Positions 1 through 7,700 of a stretch of DNA of 64,000 nucleotides are shown here, in pieces (position 1 is the stretch's first letter; each line of letters begins with the position of its first letter). Both the position numbers and the translations under genes were made by a program. The stretch lies in assembly GCA_964520325.1 (NCBI GenBank), contig CAZFOB010000019.1, positions 1 through 64,000 of the forward strand, read 5' to 3'. Source of the DNA: CAZFOB01 sp964520325 (GTDB taxonomy: Bacteria; Actinomycetota; JAICYB01). The notes beneath the pieces are model-generated. The model was not told where the DNA came from. It searched no databases and was given only the letters and a program-made list of their open reading frames with translations.

Positions 1-54
1 ACTTCCACGATCGGCATGAGGGGGTAGCTCCGGCTATTTTCAGGTCAGGCGGCC

Positions 55-906
55 CTACCAGGTCGCCGGCAAGGGCACCTCGTTCATCCCACCGCGGAAG
101 ACGAGTACGCGCCCGTTCGGATTGAGCAGAGGATCAGATTCGAATCGGTCGCGACGCCTCGACCACGCGTCGTCGGCCGCGCACATCTTCGCGAGCTCAT
201 CGATGAGTTCGTCCGGCCTGTCCGAGTCCTGTCCGACCATCAGTCCCCAGAAGTCCCATGGCAAGAGCTCGACCTTGCATAGGGCTGCGAAGTCTCGGAC
301 GACGTTGTTGCGGATAAACCACCAGCCCCGCGCATCTTCAAACCCGAAGATGTCCGGATCGTGTCGTCCGTCCCGGCATGCCTTCCATGCCTCGCCTCCG
401 GTCAGGAACAACCGCCGAGTGTCCGTATCGAGGTCGATACCGCCATCGGGATCGAACCTGCGCCAGCGCTGGTCCTCACGGACTTCCACGACCCAGTGAT
501 CGGTGAACTTGCCTGGGTCGAGGTACGAAGCGAAGCCGCCGCGGGTTCGAGCCGGCACGCCGACGTGGCGCAGAAGCGAGCAGGTCAGAAGCGCGATGTG
601 GTAGCAGTTCCCAATCATCCGCTCGCTTGGATCGCGCATGGTCGCTAGAGGCTCGTCCTTGAGCGCGAGCACTCGGTCGACGATGCGAGCCGCGGACCGG
701 ACGTTGAGATCCTCGAAGCGATCCGCCGCAGGTGCCGGACGCATCTTGCCGACCGCCGCTACATGTATGACGACGTTGCAGGACGTTCTCGCAGCATCGT
801 CGTCCGTTTCGAGGCGGTCGGGCAGAACCGTTGCGTGGCGCGACAGGTCAGAGGTTGGCGATGCGGCCGCGTAGAAGGTCGATTGGTCGTCGTGTGCTGG
901 CGCCAT
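55..906 (-). CDS. Transglutaminase-like (papain-fold) protein
   Basis: 283 aa soluble protein with a transglutaminase-like core. The triad can be read as Cys101 in GNCYHIALLTCSLLRHVGVP, His137 in TDHWVVEV and Asp152/154 in RFDPDGG; the spacing and the VPAR motif after the Cys helix fit bacterial transglutaminase-like hydrolases, which act as cysteine proteases or amidohydrolases more often than as true transglutaminases. The ATG is preceded by GAGGAG at good distance. No signal peptide or membrane segment is visible, so it is probably cytoplasmic. Substrate unknown. It stands alone; the next gene on the right is a truncated Crp fragment in the opposite direction. Confidence 0.75.
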   Translation of the reverse strand: MAPAHDDQSTFYAAASPTSDLSRHATVLPDRLETDDDAARTSCNVVIHVAAVGKMRPAPAADRFEDLNVRSAARIVDRVLALKDEPLATMRDPSERMIGNCYHIALLTCSLLRHVGVPARTRGGFASYLDPGKFTDHWVVEVREDQRWRRFDPDGGIDLDTDTRRLFLTGGEAWKACRDGRHDPDIFGFEDARGWWFIRNNVVRDFAALCKVELLPWDFWGLMVGQDSDRPDELIDELAKMCAADDAWSRRRDRFESDPLLNPNGRVLVFRGGMNEVPLPATW

Positions 907-985
907 TGGAGCTCCTCTTCTCGAGGAGCGGAGCGTATGCCTGAAAAATTTCGGATATCAAGGCTCAGGCGGCGCAGCTCCCAGA

Positions 986-1273
986 ATGCCTCAACAAGAC
1001 TCTCTCGTTGGCCGCCCCGACCATCAGGATCTAGGCTGCATCGTGGATCCGGACGTCCAAGATGCGGTGCGCGCCTCGCACTTCCGTGACTTGCCCTCCG
1101 ATGTTCTCGACGAGCTCTTCGTTGGTTCGGTCCGAACCAGGATCGCCGCAGGCTCGGTCGCACACCGGGCGCTCGAGGACGACCAGTACCTCGAGTTGGT
1201 CATCACCGGCGTTGTCCGAGTCTTCGTGACCGCTCCCGACGGCCGGACCATGACCATCCGGTACTGCCCCGGA
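986..1273 (+). pseudogene. Crp/Fnr-type cyclic-nucleotide-binding fragment, 3' end lost
   Basis: The first 96 codons encode the start of a Crp/Fnr regulator: an N-terminal SHFRDLPSDVLDELF helix and the beta-roll with LVITGVVRVFVTAPDGR and MTIRYCPG. The usual continuation after RY.RPG (GDLLG and the rest of the cNMP domain, then the helix-turn-helix) is missing. From about 1270 the same frame runs antisense through an HxlR gene and yields meaningless basic/serine-rich sequence. It therefore lacks DNA-binding capacity and is read as a remnant. Confidence 0.7.
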
Positions 1274-1515
1274 GTCAAGTGGTACTCGGTGCCCTTGCCG
1301 TTCAGGCGCGCTCTGCGCTCGACGAGTCCCGCACGCTCGAGCTGGCGCAGGCGCTTGGTGAGGAGCGAGGAGGACATGAGCGGGACGCCGCGCTGTATGT
1401 CGTTGAAGCGGCGGCTGCCGACGAGCGCGAGCTCGCGGATCACGAGCGGCGTCCATCGCTCGGTAAGCACCTCGGCCGCCTGCGCTACCGGACAGAATTG
1501 GCCGTAACCCTTCAT
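1267..1515 (-). pseudogene. HxlR-family winged-helix regulator, C-terminus lost
   Basis: Codons 1-83 are a good HxlR domain: FCPVAQAAEVLTERWTPLVI with the conserved N-terminal Cys8, then the recognition region MSSSLLTKRLRQLERAGLVE and the wing ending GTEYHLTPG. At that point (about 1270) the frame enters the antisense of a Crp fragment and the normal C-terminal dimerisation helix is absent; the run-on frame stops at 1024. The DNA-binding part is complete, so a shortened product could still bind, but dimerisation is doubtful. A perfect inverted repeat lies 28 bp upstream of its ATG. Confidence 0.72.
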
Positions 1516-1542
1516 GGCCGAAGTTTACGTCGTCGTCGGTCG

Positions 1543-1571
1543 CAATCAACTGCAGATTTTGCAGTTGATTG
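1543..1571. promoter_or_regulatory. Perfect inverted repeat, likely HxlR operator
   Basis: CAATCAACTGCA, a 5 bp spacer GATTT, then TGCAGTTGATTG: 12 bp arms without mismatch. It sits between the divergent HxlR fragment (ATG at 1515) and the 81 aa gene at 1646. HxlR proteins bind such repeats as dimers, so this is the probable operator for both genes; binding is inferred. Confidence 0.65.
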
Positions 1572-1645
1572 TGCGCACCGGGCGTGGTCAAGTGCCTGCA
1601 ACAAGGCGATTCGGCAGCGGGCCGAAGCCAGGCGAAAGGAGAGTC

Positions 1646-1891
1646 ATGTACGTTTCCGCGATTCACTCGATTTCCGACCCTAAAGCGTTCTGGGGTGGGA
1701 AGCTGGACCTGCCGGCGGGAACCGAGCTGGTCGTCGTTGTGCCCAGCGATGACGGGACTCGTGGCGTGTGCATCTTCAAGTCCGACTCCGTCAACACGGT
1801 GAGGACCGTGGTCGACGGCGCAACGGGGAAGATCAGCAAGAACGAGTTCTACGCGATCAACGACGGCAGCGCACAAGGGCTGCCCGCCTAG
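1646..1891 (+). CDS. Small conserved protein of unknown function, probable HxlR target
   Basis: 81 aa starting MYVSAIHSISDP; the start is fixed by AAAGGAGAG just upstream. The protein is acidic and soluble, with no cysteines beyond one in GVCIFK, and contains VVVPSDDGTRGVCIFKSDSV and an ATGKISKNEFYAI segment. The size and strand-helix pattern suggest a ferredoxin-like or dimeric alpha/beta barrel single-domain protein of the sort often placed beside HxlR regulators of stress or quinone genes. Function is not known. A strong hairpin terminator follows the stop. Confidence 0.7.
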   Translation: MYVSAIHSISDPKAFWGGKLDLPAGTELVVVVPSDDGTRGVCIFKSDSVNTVRTVVDGATGKISKNEFYAINDGSAQGLPA

Positions 1892-1914
1892 GATTCATTA
1901 CCTCATCCCACGGA

Positions 1915-1944
1915 ATCGAAGGCCCTCCGATGAGGGCCTTCGAT
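1915..1944. terminator. Hairpin terminator (13 bp perfect stem)
   Basis: ATCGAAGGCCCTC, loop CGAT, GAGGGCCTTCGAT. It follows the 81 aa gene by 23 bp. There is no T-run after it, as is common for actinobacterial terminators. Confidence 0.75.
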
Positions 1945-1978
1945 CCGTCTCACACAACCCGATAGAAGAGGCGGCCCG

Positions 1979-2878
1979 ATGGCATATCAGGAACTGATCG
2001 CGAAAGTCGTCCCGCTCTCGGTCTCCGCGGAGGCCGTCGCCGCGCTCGCCGCTCGCCTGAAGCTGGACGCAACCGGCGAGACCGCCGACCCCGCCGTGCG
2101 CGCGCAGCTCGACCGCGTCGTCGACGCTCTGCTGGAACCCGGGACTCTCGACGACGTCGACGAGAACGAACGGCAAAGCGTGATCGGCATCATCACGTCC
2201 TTCCTCAAACAGGCCCTCGAGCTCGTGGAAAACCCCGCGCGAACTCCGGGCTGGGTGTATACCGATCCCGCCGTTCTCCAATCGCAAGGACAGAGCTCCG
2301 CCGCCGTCCCTCCGTTGTGGGCCCAGTTCGTCGTCCCGACCCTCGACGGCCTTGAAGCCAGCCTCGCCTCGAGCGGCGCCCGCGTTCTCGACATCGGCTC
2401 GGGGACCGGCTGGCTCGCCATCTCCGCGTGCCGCGTGTTTCCGAATGCGTCTGTCGTCGGACTCGACCCTTGGGGACCCTCGAACGAGCTTGCGCGCGCC
2501 AACATCGCCGACGCGGGACTCGAACACCGCATCACGCTGCGCACCGGCGTTATCGAAGAGTTCGAGGATGCGGAGAGGTTCGACCTCATCTGGATGCCCG
2601 TTCTCTTCGTTCCGCCGGCCGTGCTCGACGCGGCCGTCCAGCACGCGGCGGACAGCCTGCGCAAGGGCGGGTGGCTCATCCTTGGTGGTTACGCCGCTCC
2701 GCCCGACCCGCTCGCCCACGCGGTCAACGACCTCCGCGCAGTTCGCGGCGGCGGGACGCCGATCTCAGACAAGCAGGGCGTCGCCTTGTTGGAAGCCGCC
2801 GGCCTCGCGAACGCACACGCGGTCCAAAAGGCGTGGCCCGCGCCGGTCCGGTTCGTCGTTGCACAGCGGAGACATTGA
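1979..2878 (+). CDS. Class I SAM-dependent methyltransferase
   Basis: 299 aa. A helical N-terminal region (about 1-110) precedes a Rossmann methyltransferase domain. Motif I is VLDIGSGTGW at 136-145, motif II acidic residue is in VVGLDPWG (Asp163), and motif III/IV lies in FDLIWMPVLFVPP. The C-terminus RFVVAQRRH is a typical last strand. The N-terminal helices probably bind the acceptor, which may be a small molecule; no closer assignment is possible. The ATG has AGAGGCGG upstream. It stands alone behind a terminator. Confidence 0.85.
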   Translation: MAYQELIAKVVPLSVSAEAVAALAARLKLDATGETADPAVRAQLDRVVDALLEPGTLDDVDENERQSVIGIITSFLKQALELVENPARTPGWVYTDPAVLQSQGQSSAAVPPLWAQFVVPTLDGLEASLASSGARVLDIGSGTGWLAISACRVFPNASVVGLDPWGPSNELARANIADAGLEHRITLRTGVIEEFEDAERFDLIWMPVLFVPPAVLDAAVQHAADSLRKGGWLILGGYAAPPDPLAHAVNDLRAVRGGGTPISDKQGVALLEAAGLANAHAVQKAWPAPVRFVVAQRRH

Positions 2879-2919
2879 ATGACGTCTTTGATGGTCGTGG
2901 GACCGCCGAGGTGCCTGCC

Positions 2920-2988
2920 GAGGTAGGGCACTATCTGCGCGCAGTTGCTTCGCGTTGCGGCGATCGTGCATAGCGCACATCCGTAGCG
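2920..2988. repeat. Diverged repeat, copy A (partner at 12486)
   Basis: About 68 bp starting GAGGTAGGGCAC and containing GTTGCTTCGCGT; roughly 78 percent identical by hand alignment to 12486-12553. Both copies can be read as a similar peptide (VGHYLRAVASR here, VGHHLREVASR there), which suggests remnants of one old gene. Copy A contains a stop. Confidence 0.5.
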
Positions 2989-3051
2989 TTGGCTTCGCGA
3001 ATGCTCGAGCGTTCGAGAGCTCTGCGGCCGTTCGGACTAAGCTCGGGCGAG

Positions 3052-3510
3052 ATGCGTCCCAGCGGGTTTTCACACGTCGAGCTGACCGTCCGCGATCTAC
3101 AGCGCTCGTTGTCGTTCTACCGTGACCTCCTCGGTTTACGAGTCTTCCAGGAAGGCACGGAGCAGGACGCGAATGGCGACGTGGACTACTCCGGCATCTA
3201 TGAGCGAACCGACGGGACGTACAGGTACGCGATGCTCATCGGAGGCACGGCGGTCATCGTCCTCATCGAACCGACTGACTCTCCGCCCTCCGGCGCGAGT
3301 ATCAAGGTCGACCAAGTCGGGATCACGCACATCGGGCTCTATGTCGACGGCCTGGACAACGTCTACGAGGACCTCAAAGCCAAAGGCATGCGGTTCGTCG
3401 TCCCGCCACATGCATTGATGGAGACGCCGGCCGGGGTCATGCGAAGCGCGTTCGCGGTCGATCCGGACGGAATCCTCGTTCAGCTCGACGAGTTAGTCGC
3501 GACCGAATAG
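3052..3510 (+). CDS. VOC-family (glyoxalase/bleomycin-resistance fold) protein
   Basis: 152 aa if started at MRPSGFSHVELTVRDL; an upstream in-frame ATG at 2989 would add a basic, non-homologous tail. Two betaalphabetabetabeta modules are visible: SHVELTVRDLQRSLSFYRDL with the FYRDLLGL signature, and GITHIGLYVDGLDNVYEDL. Candidate metal ligands are His8 (SHVEL), His in GITHIG and Glu near the C-terminal VQLDEL. Such proteins are metal-dependent lyases, dioxygenases or binding proteins; the substrate cannot be told. Weak ribosome-binding site. Confidence 0.8.
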   Translation: MRPSGFSHVELTVRDLQRSLSFYRDLLGLRVFQEGTEQDANGDVDYSGIYERTDGTYRYAMLIGGTAVIVLIEPTDSPPSGASIKVDQVGITHIGLYVDGLDNVYEDLKAKGMRFVVPPHALMETPAGVMRSAFAVDPDGILVQLDELVATE

Positions 3511-3601
3511 GCAACGCGATCGGTTCGCTGGTGGGATGTCGAGCTATTTCGAGCCGTCGAGAATGTCGCGCATTGCCTAGACTCGACGGGACGTCGGGAG
3601 C

Positions 3602-3897
3602 TGACGATGGCAGCAGCTAGACGAGTCGATCAGAAAGACGATCCCCGGGCTTCGATACGCCGTCAAATGGAAGAAGGCGTATTACGGGTTGCCGAAACTC
3701 GGGTGGATCATCGAGATGGTCGCCTACGACGTCTCCGTGAATGTCGTCTTCTTCGGCGGCGAGGATTTCAAGCCTCCGCCGCCGCTTGGAACGACCGACC
3801 GGAGTCGCTACATCAAGCTGACGACCCTGGCGAGGCGCAGGGACCGGAGATGCAAAAGTGGATCAAACAAGCGGGCCGCGTGTCGGGTTGGAAATGA
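3602..3897 (+). pseudogene. DUF1801 protein, frameshifted and without start
   Basis: One frame gives LDESIRKTIPGLRYAVKWKK, YYGLPKLGWIIEMVAYDVSV and GTTDRSRYIKLTTL, the hallmark of DUF1801 (YdhG-like) proteins. The family C-terminus EAQGPEMQKWIKQAGRVSGWK follows in another frame, so one indel lies near 3831. The N-terminal frame has a TGA at 3602 and no start codon. Either the gene is dead or the assembly carries an indel. Confidence 0.65.
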
Positions 3898-3964
3898 GCG
3901 TCCACGAGGGGGAGTAGCTCTTCGTGCTCTTCGCTCACGTCTAGTCCTTGAGGCCAGCTGGCTC

Positions 3965-4495
3965 TCAGAACGTGAACCGCGTCGTACCACCCGGCCCGGC
4001 CGTCGACACGGACAACGCAGAGCGCGGTGTGATGCGGTAGACGAACCACGGAGCGGGACCGACCGCCGGGGCGTTGAACGGCGCCGTAACTCCGGTGCCG
4101 GAGGAGTCGACCTCGCATGGCCATCCACCCTTGACCCACTCGGCCACGATGCGCGAGACCGCGGCCGGGTCGCCGACCTTCTCTGCCGTGCCTTCGATGA
4201 CGAAGTCGACGTCGTTAACAGAAACGCTCATCGAGCAGCGAGGATCGCCCGCGATGTTCTTCGCCTTCCTCGTCGTGTCTCCGGTCTGGAACCAGAATGT
4301 GCCATCGACCCAGACGGCGCCGATGGGCACCACGTGGGGCGATCCGTCCGGATTGATCGTTGTGAGCCAGGTCGTGAAGCGGTTCGGGCCGCCGGTGTCA
4401 GTCCCTAGGATGAGCCCCGTGTCGAGGGAGTTCTCGACGGCCGACCAGTCCTGCGCCTGCATACCTTGTGAGTCATCGAGGTTCGTCGCCTTCAT
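3965..4495 (-). CDS. Pyridoxamine 5'-phosphate oxidase-fold protein (possible F420 or FMN reductase)
   Basis: 176 aa starting MKATNLDDSQG; GAGGGAGGAG upstream of this ATG fixes the start. A split beta-barrel is indicated by GGPNRFTTWLTTINPDGSPH, VVPIGAVWVDGTFWFQTG, DTTRKAKNIAGDPRCSMSV and VIEGTAEKVGD. Actinobacterial members of this fold bind F420, FMN or haem; TRKAKNIAGDP resembles the cofactor-phosphate loop of F420-binding members. The end APWFVYRITPRSALS is a usual last strand. Monocistronic; convergent with the DUF1801 remnant. Confidence 0.82.
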   Translation of the reverse strand: MKATNLDDSQGMQAQDWSAVENSLDTGLILGTDTGGPNRFTTWLTTINPDGSPHVVPIGAVWVDGTFWFQTGDTTRKAKNIAGDPRCSMSVSVNDVDFVIEGTAEKVGDPAAVSRIVAEWVKGGWPCEVDSSGTGVTAPFNAPAVGPAPWFVYRITPRSALSVSTAGPGGTTRFTF

Positions 4496-4821
4496 CGCGT
4501 GCTCCTCCCTCAGTTGTTGGTCCTTTGATAGGTAGACCGATGCTATTGATTGACCAGTGGGCGGGTCAGTCGTGCGCTCGACGCGAGCGATCCCGAGCGG
4601 CAACGTCGCGAACTCCCTGAGGTGCGCGATCTGCTGAAGCGTCAGCTGAAGATCGCGACCTACGAACGCATCCTCGACATCGCCAACTGATGATGCGGCT
4701 CGCATATGGCATAGCGGGACACACCTCTGGGTTGGAATCCCGCGGTTGGCCTGTCAAAGTGGCGAGCGAGGCCTGAAAGTCGTGGTTCGAGAACAGTCAA
4801 GAGACCCCAGCAGACGACTTG
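4496..4821. other. Gene-free stretch with a possible coding remnant
   Basis: About 325 bp between two divergent genes. One plus-strand frame from 4563 to 4690 is open and ends in PEVRDLLKRQLKIATYERIL followed by DIAN and a stop, which looks like a degraded gene tail, but it has no start or ribosome-binding site. Promoters for both flanking genes should lie here; no clear -35/-10 pair was found. Confidence 0.35.
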
Positions 4822-5745
4822 ATGACAAGACACGTGCGTGTTGAATCGGGCGCCTTCGAGCTGATCTACGACCCGTCAGTTGGTGAAGGCGAGCGCTGGT
4901 ACATCAACGATCACACATTCGTCCGTGACCACACCGGGACGTGGCACTTGATCGGGATCACCGACACTGAGCCCTTCAATGTCAAGAACGAAGTCCACCT
5001 CGCGCATGCCACGGCGACGTCGCTCCACGGACCATGGACGAAGCAGCCCTTCGCGATGACGGCCGATCCGTCAGCGAGTGAGACGTTCCTGTGGGCGCCG
5101 CATGTGATCCATCACGATGATCGCTATTGGATGTTCGTCTGCGTGGGTGGCGCATCTCCGCAGGAGTACCGTATCCACCTCGCTACGTCCGAAGACTGCT
5201 GGATGTGGGAGCGACATCCAGCAAATCCCGTCGTGGTCGATGGTTACGAGGCACGCGACCCGATGGTGATGCGAATCGGCGACCGGTGGGTGATGTACTA
5301 CACGGCGACGCTGGATGGTGGTGCGGGACCGTCGAACCACATCGTCGCGGCGGCAGAGTCCGATGACCTCGTCCATTGGAGTGGACGACAGGTCGCTTAC
5401 ACCGACGCGATGAAGGGGACGCTGGCCGGCCCCACCGAGTCACCATTCGTCGTCGAGCGGGATGGCAGGTACTTCCTGTTCGTCGGCCCCGACTTCAACA
5501 ATCAGATCGAAAGCTTCAACGCAGGTCGTTGGACGTTGGCGGAGTGGGGTGACGTCCCGGGGTACCGGGGGACCACCGTACTTGTAAGCGACGATCCCCT
5601 CTCGTTTGATGCTCGTGATCGGGTTGGGTACCTCGACGCCCACGCAGTCGAGGTGATCGTTGACCAGGACGGCAGCACGTGGGCGAGCCATTGCGGCTGG
5701 GGACAGGGAGGGGTCTGGCTGGCGCCATTGCATTGGATCCACTAA
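4822..5745 (+). CDS. GH43/GH32-like five-bladed beta-propeller protein (putative glycosidase)
   Basis: 307 aa from the ATG at 4822 (a TTG precedes it directly). Repeated propeller blades are visible: ERWYINDHTFVRDHTGTWHL, LWAPHVIHHDDRYWMFV, ARDPMVMRIGDRWVMYYTAT, ESPFVVERDGRYFLFVGPDF and DAHAVEVIVDQDGSTW. The RDP motif in blade 3 and the acidic residues in blades 1 and 4 match glycosidases of clan GH-F/J, which cleave arabinans, xylans or fructans. There is no signal peptide, so it would act on imported oligosaccharides, unless it is a non-catalytic relative. No sugar transporter is nearby. Confidence 0.72.
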   Translation: MTRHVRVESGAFELIYDPSVGEGERWYINDHTFVRDHTGTWHLIGITDTEPFNVKNEVHLAHATATSLHGPWTKQPFAMTADPSASETFLWAPHVIHHDDRYWMFVCVGGASPQEYRIHLATSEDCWMWERHPANPVVVDGYEARDPMVMRIGDRWVMYYTATLDGGAGPSNHIVAAAESDDLVHWSGRQVAYTDAMKGTLAGPTESPFVVERDGRYFLFVGPDFNNQIESFNAGRWTLAEWGDVPGYRGTTVLVSDDPLSFDARDRVGYLDAHAVEVIVDQDGSTWASHCGWGQGGVWLAPLHWIH

Positions 5746-5800
5746 CACGTGCGTCATGAGGAAGGGCTAGGCCGCGCCCGGCTAGTTCGACGCGACCGGG

Positions 5801-6601
5801 TCACACCCAGATGCAAAGAGGCCGCAGCTCGATGCTCGATCGGCTGGGGTTGCCCGACTCGACGTCTGGGTCCCGGAACGCGGAGTGCGGGGTCCAATAG
5901 GGCTCGCCAGTTCCGACACGTTCTGTGTCGTACGTCCTGAACGCAACGACCTCGTCGGTCGTCATCTCGGGGAATGCGTACCACTGATGAGCGTCGGACT
6001 GGACGATCGCGAGTGCCTCGAAATCGAATCCGCTTCCCGCGTAGTTCTTCACCGGAAAAGGCCTGATCTGGTCACGCGGCACCGATCGCCCGTCACAAAA
6101 CGCGAGTGGGAGATCCATCTTGGAGGCACCGAGGTTCCGCCAGAACTGAAGGATCATGAGTCGCCGGGCGCCAGTGATCTCATCCGGAGACACCCCCTCG
6201 CGTTCCGCCGCTTCGGCGCGATCGCCGCTCCGGTACAACTCGCGCAGCAGATCGCCGTAGCTATCCGCGAAGTCGGAGTGCACAAGCGGGATGGGCGATA
6301 GGTCGGAGTGGCGCTTGGCCTCCTCAGGACTACGCCTGATGTGGCTCGAGAGGATCGCGTGGTCGCATCCGGTGAGCTCCTTCACGAGGGCAGTGATCTC
6401 CGGATAGTGGACGCGCGCGATCTCGTCCTCGTCGCTCCAATCCTTGACCGCAGATGCATGTGTTAGAAGCTCGAACCCACACTCCTCCCATCCGGGAAGA
6501 TCGCAGGTTCTTCCGTTGTAGATCGGGACCTCAGATTGCGGCCCACTTCCGTAGTTCAACGCGATCCGACAGAACTCCTTCGCTGCTTGACCGGTCGTCA
6601 C
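5801..6601 (-). CDS. CmcJ/AsaB-like oxidoreductase
   Basis: 266 aa with GTG start behind GAGGGGGAA. Motifs typical of the CmcJ/NvfI/AsaB family are present: CDHAILSSHIRR, PLVHSDF, LQFWRNLGASKMDLPLAFCD, HQWYAFPEMTTDEVVAFRTY and RSSIELRPLCIW. These proteins belong to the double-stranded beta-helix dioxygenase-like group; VHSDF supplies a His-x-Asp pair. CmcJ acts with CmcI in cephamycin 7-methoxylation, but most relatives have no known substrate. Convergent with the propeller gene. Confidence 0.75.
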   Translation of the reverse strand: MTTGQAAKEFCRIALNYGSGPQSEVPIYNGRTCDLPGWEECGFELLTHASAVKDWSDEDEIARVHYPEITALVKELTGCDHAILSSHIRRSPEEAKRHSDLSPIPLVHSDFADSYGDLLRELYRSGDRAEAAEREGVSPDEITGARRLMILQFWRNLGASKMDLPLAFCDGRSVPRDQIRPFPVKNYAGSGFDFEALAIVQSDAHQWYAFPEMTTDEVVAFRTYDTERVGTGEPYWTPHSAFRDPDVESGNPSRSSIELRPLCIWV

Positions 6602-6685
6602 GGTTCCCCCTCGCTTTCGATCCTCCGACGCTAGCGTAGGGAGGCATCCACATGCGTACCAACAGCGACACCATCGCGACCGTGA

Positions 6686-7459
6686 TCAGTTGTCCCGGAC
6701 GCGCCCGCCCATCGACGTGATGAACCTTGGGATCGCGACGAGGAGTGCGGCCGCGTCCGGCCCGGTGGCGACGAGGCGCGAGCACTCGGCGCCCCGATCG
6801 CGTTCGACGGCAACACGGCACCAGTCGGACGCCGTCCCGGAGATCACGTTCGGTGCGTCGTCCGGACCGAGTCCCCAGGTCTTGCCGTCCGGCGCCTCGA
6901 GCTCGATCCGCAGTGGTTGCGCAGCTTCGCGCCCTTGCACGGTCATCGCGCGCTCGACGGCTCGGTGGCTCATGAACGCGATGTGCCGCATCCGTTCCGT
7001 ATCGACGGGCTGGACTTCGGCTGCGGCGAAACAGTCGAGCGAGTGCGCCCACGTGTCGAGCAACCTGTTCGTTGCCATCGACGCTGAGCTCATGTCGAAC
7101 ATCCCCCACGGGACGCGCCCCTTCGGATCCGCGTCGGCCAGTTCCCCGTGGAGTGCGACGCACGACGACCGCCACCACTCGAGCACATCGGCCGGCGCCA
7201 TTGCGCGTCCGCGTTCGAGCAGCCGTGCCTCCAGGTCGTCGATATCGCCGCGGACGCCTTCCAGCACGCCGCGGCCGCCCGACACCGCGTTACGCACACC
7301 CTCGTTGCCCCAAGCGAGGTGAGTGACCGTGTCGCGGATGTCCCAGCCCTCGGCCGGCGTCTGCGTCAGCCACGTCTGATCGGAGATCGATCTGAGGAGT
7401 GCCTCCAGCGCTGTGTTCTCAGCCTCGAGGTCGGCGACGAGCTCCGACATGACGGACAT
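6686..7459 (-). CDS. DinB-fold metal-binding protein (mycothiol maleylpyruvate isomerase type, TIGR03084-like)
   Basis: 257 aa if started at MSVMSELVADLEAEN; longer starts add low-quality sequence. N-terminal helical bundle with DIRDTVTHLAWGNEGVR and later LLDTWAHSLDCFAA and RHIAFMSHRAVERA; the His residues at the three places form the usual DinB/MDMPI metal site. A C-terminal domain (LRIELEAPDGKTWGLGP to IPRFITSMGG) is the wHTH/SCP2-like part of this family. The exact substrate is unknown; mycothiol-dependent chemistry is likely by family. Confidence 0.78.
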   Translation of the reverse strand: MSVMSELVADLEAENTALEALLRSISDQTWLTQTPAEGWDIRDTVTHLAWGNEGVRNAVSGGRGVLEGVRGDIDDLEARLLERGRAMAPADVLEWWRSSCVALHGELADADPKGRVPWGMFDMSSASMATNRLLDTWAHSLDCFAAAEVQPVDTERMRHIAFMSHRAVERAMTVQGREAAQPLRIELEAPDGKTWGLGPDDAPNVISGTASDWCRVAVERDRGAECSRLVATGPDAAALLVAIPRFITSMGGRVRDN

Positions 7460-7700
7460 GCGCCTATCGTTACGCACGCCTCGGGCCGATGCACCCAGGG
7501 CGGTGCTGTGGTCGTTCGCCACCTTGGTATCCGCAGGAATGCTCGGTCCTGTTTTGTTTTCGCCTCGTGCTCAACGAGGAGTGGTGGCACCACCAGTACG
7601 CGATCCGCGACCTCGCTGTCCTTGAACGGACGTAGTTCGCTGGGCGGCGGTCTCAATCCAGGGCTACCGACCGAGCGTCACAGCACTAACCTCTCGAGGT

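Noticed and set aside
3689..4408. A 239-codon plus-strand frame beyond the DUF1801 region
   Set aside because: After the first 45 codons it is antisense to the pyridoxamine-oxidase-fold gene and arginine-rich; only the DUF1801 part is meaningful.
4690..4760. A second tRNA-like T-loop (GGGTTGGAATCCC)
   Set aside because: The conserved C of the T-loop is G and no other tRNA arms fold; considered chance.
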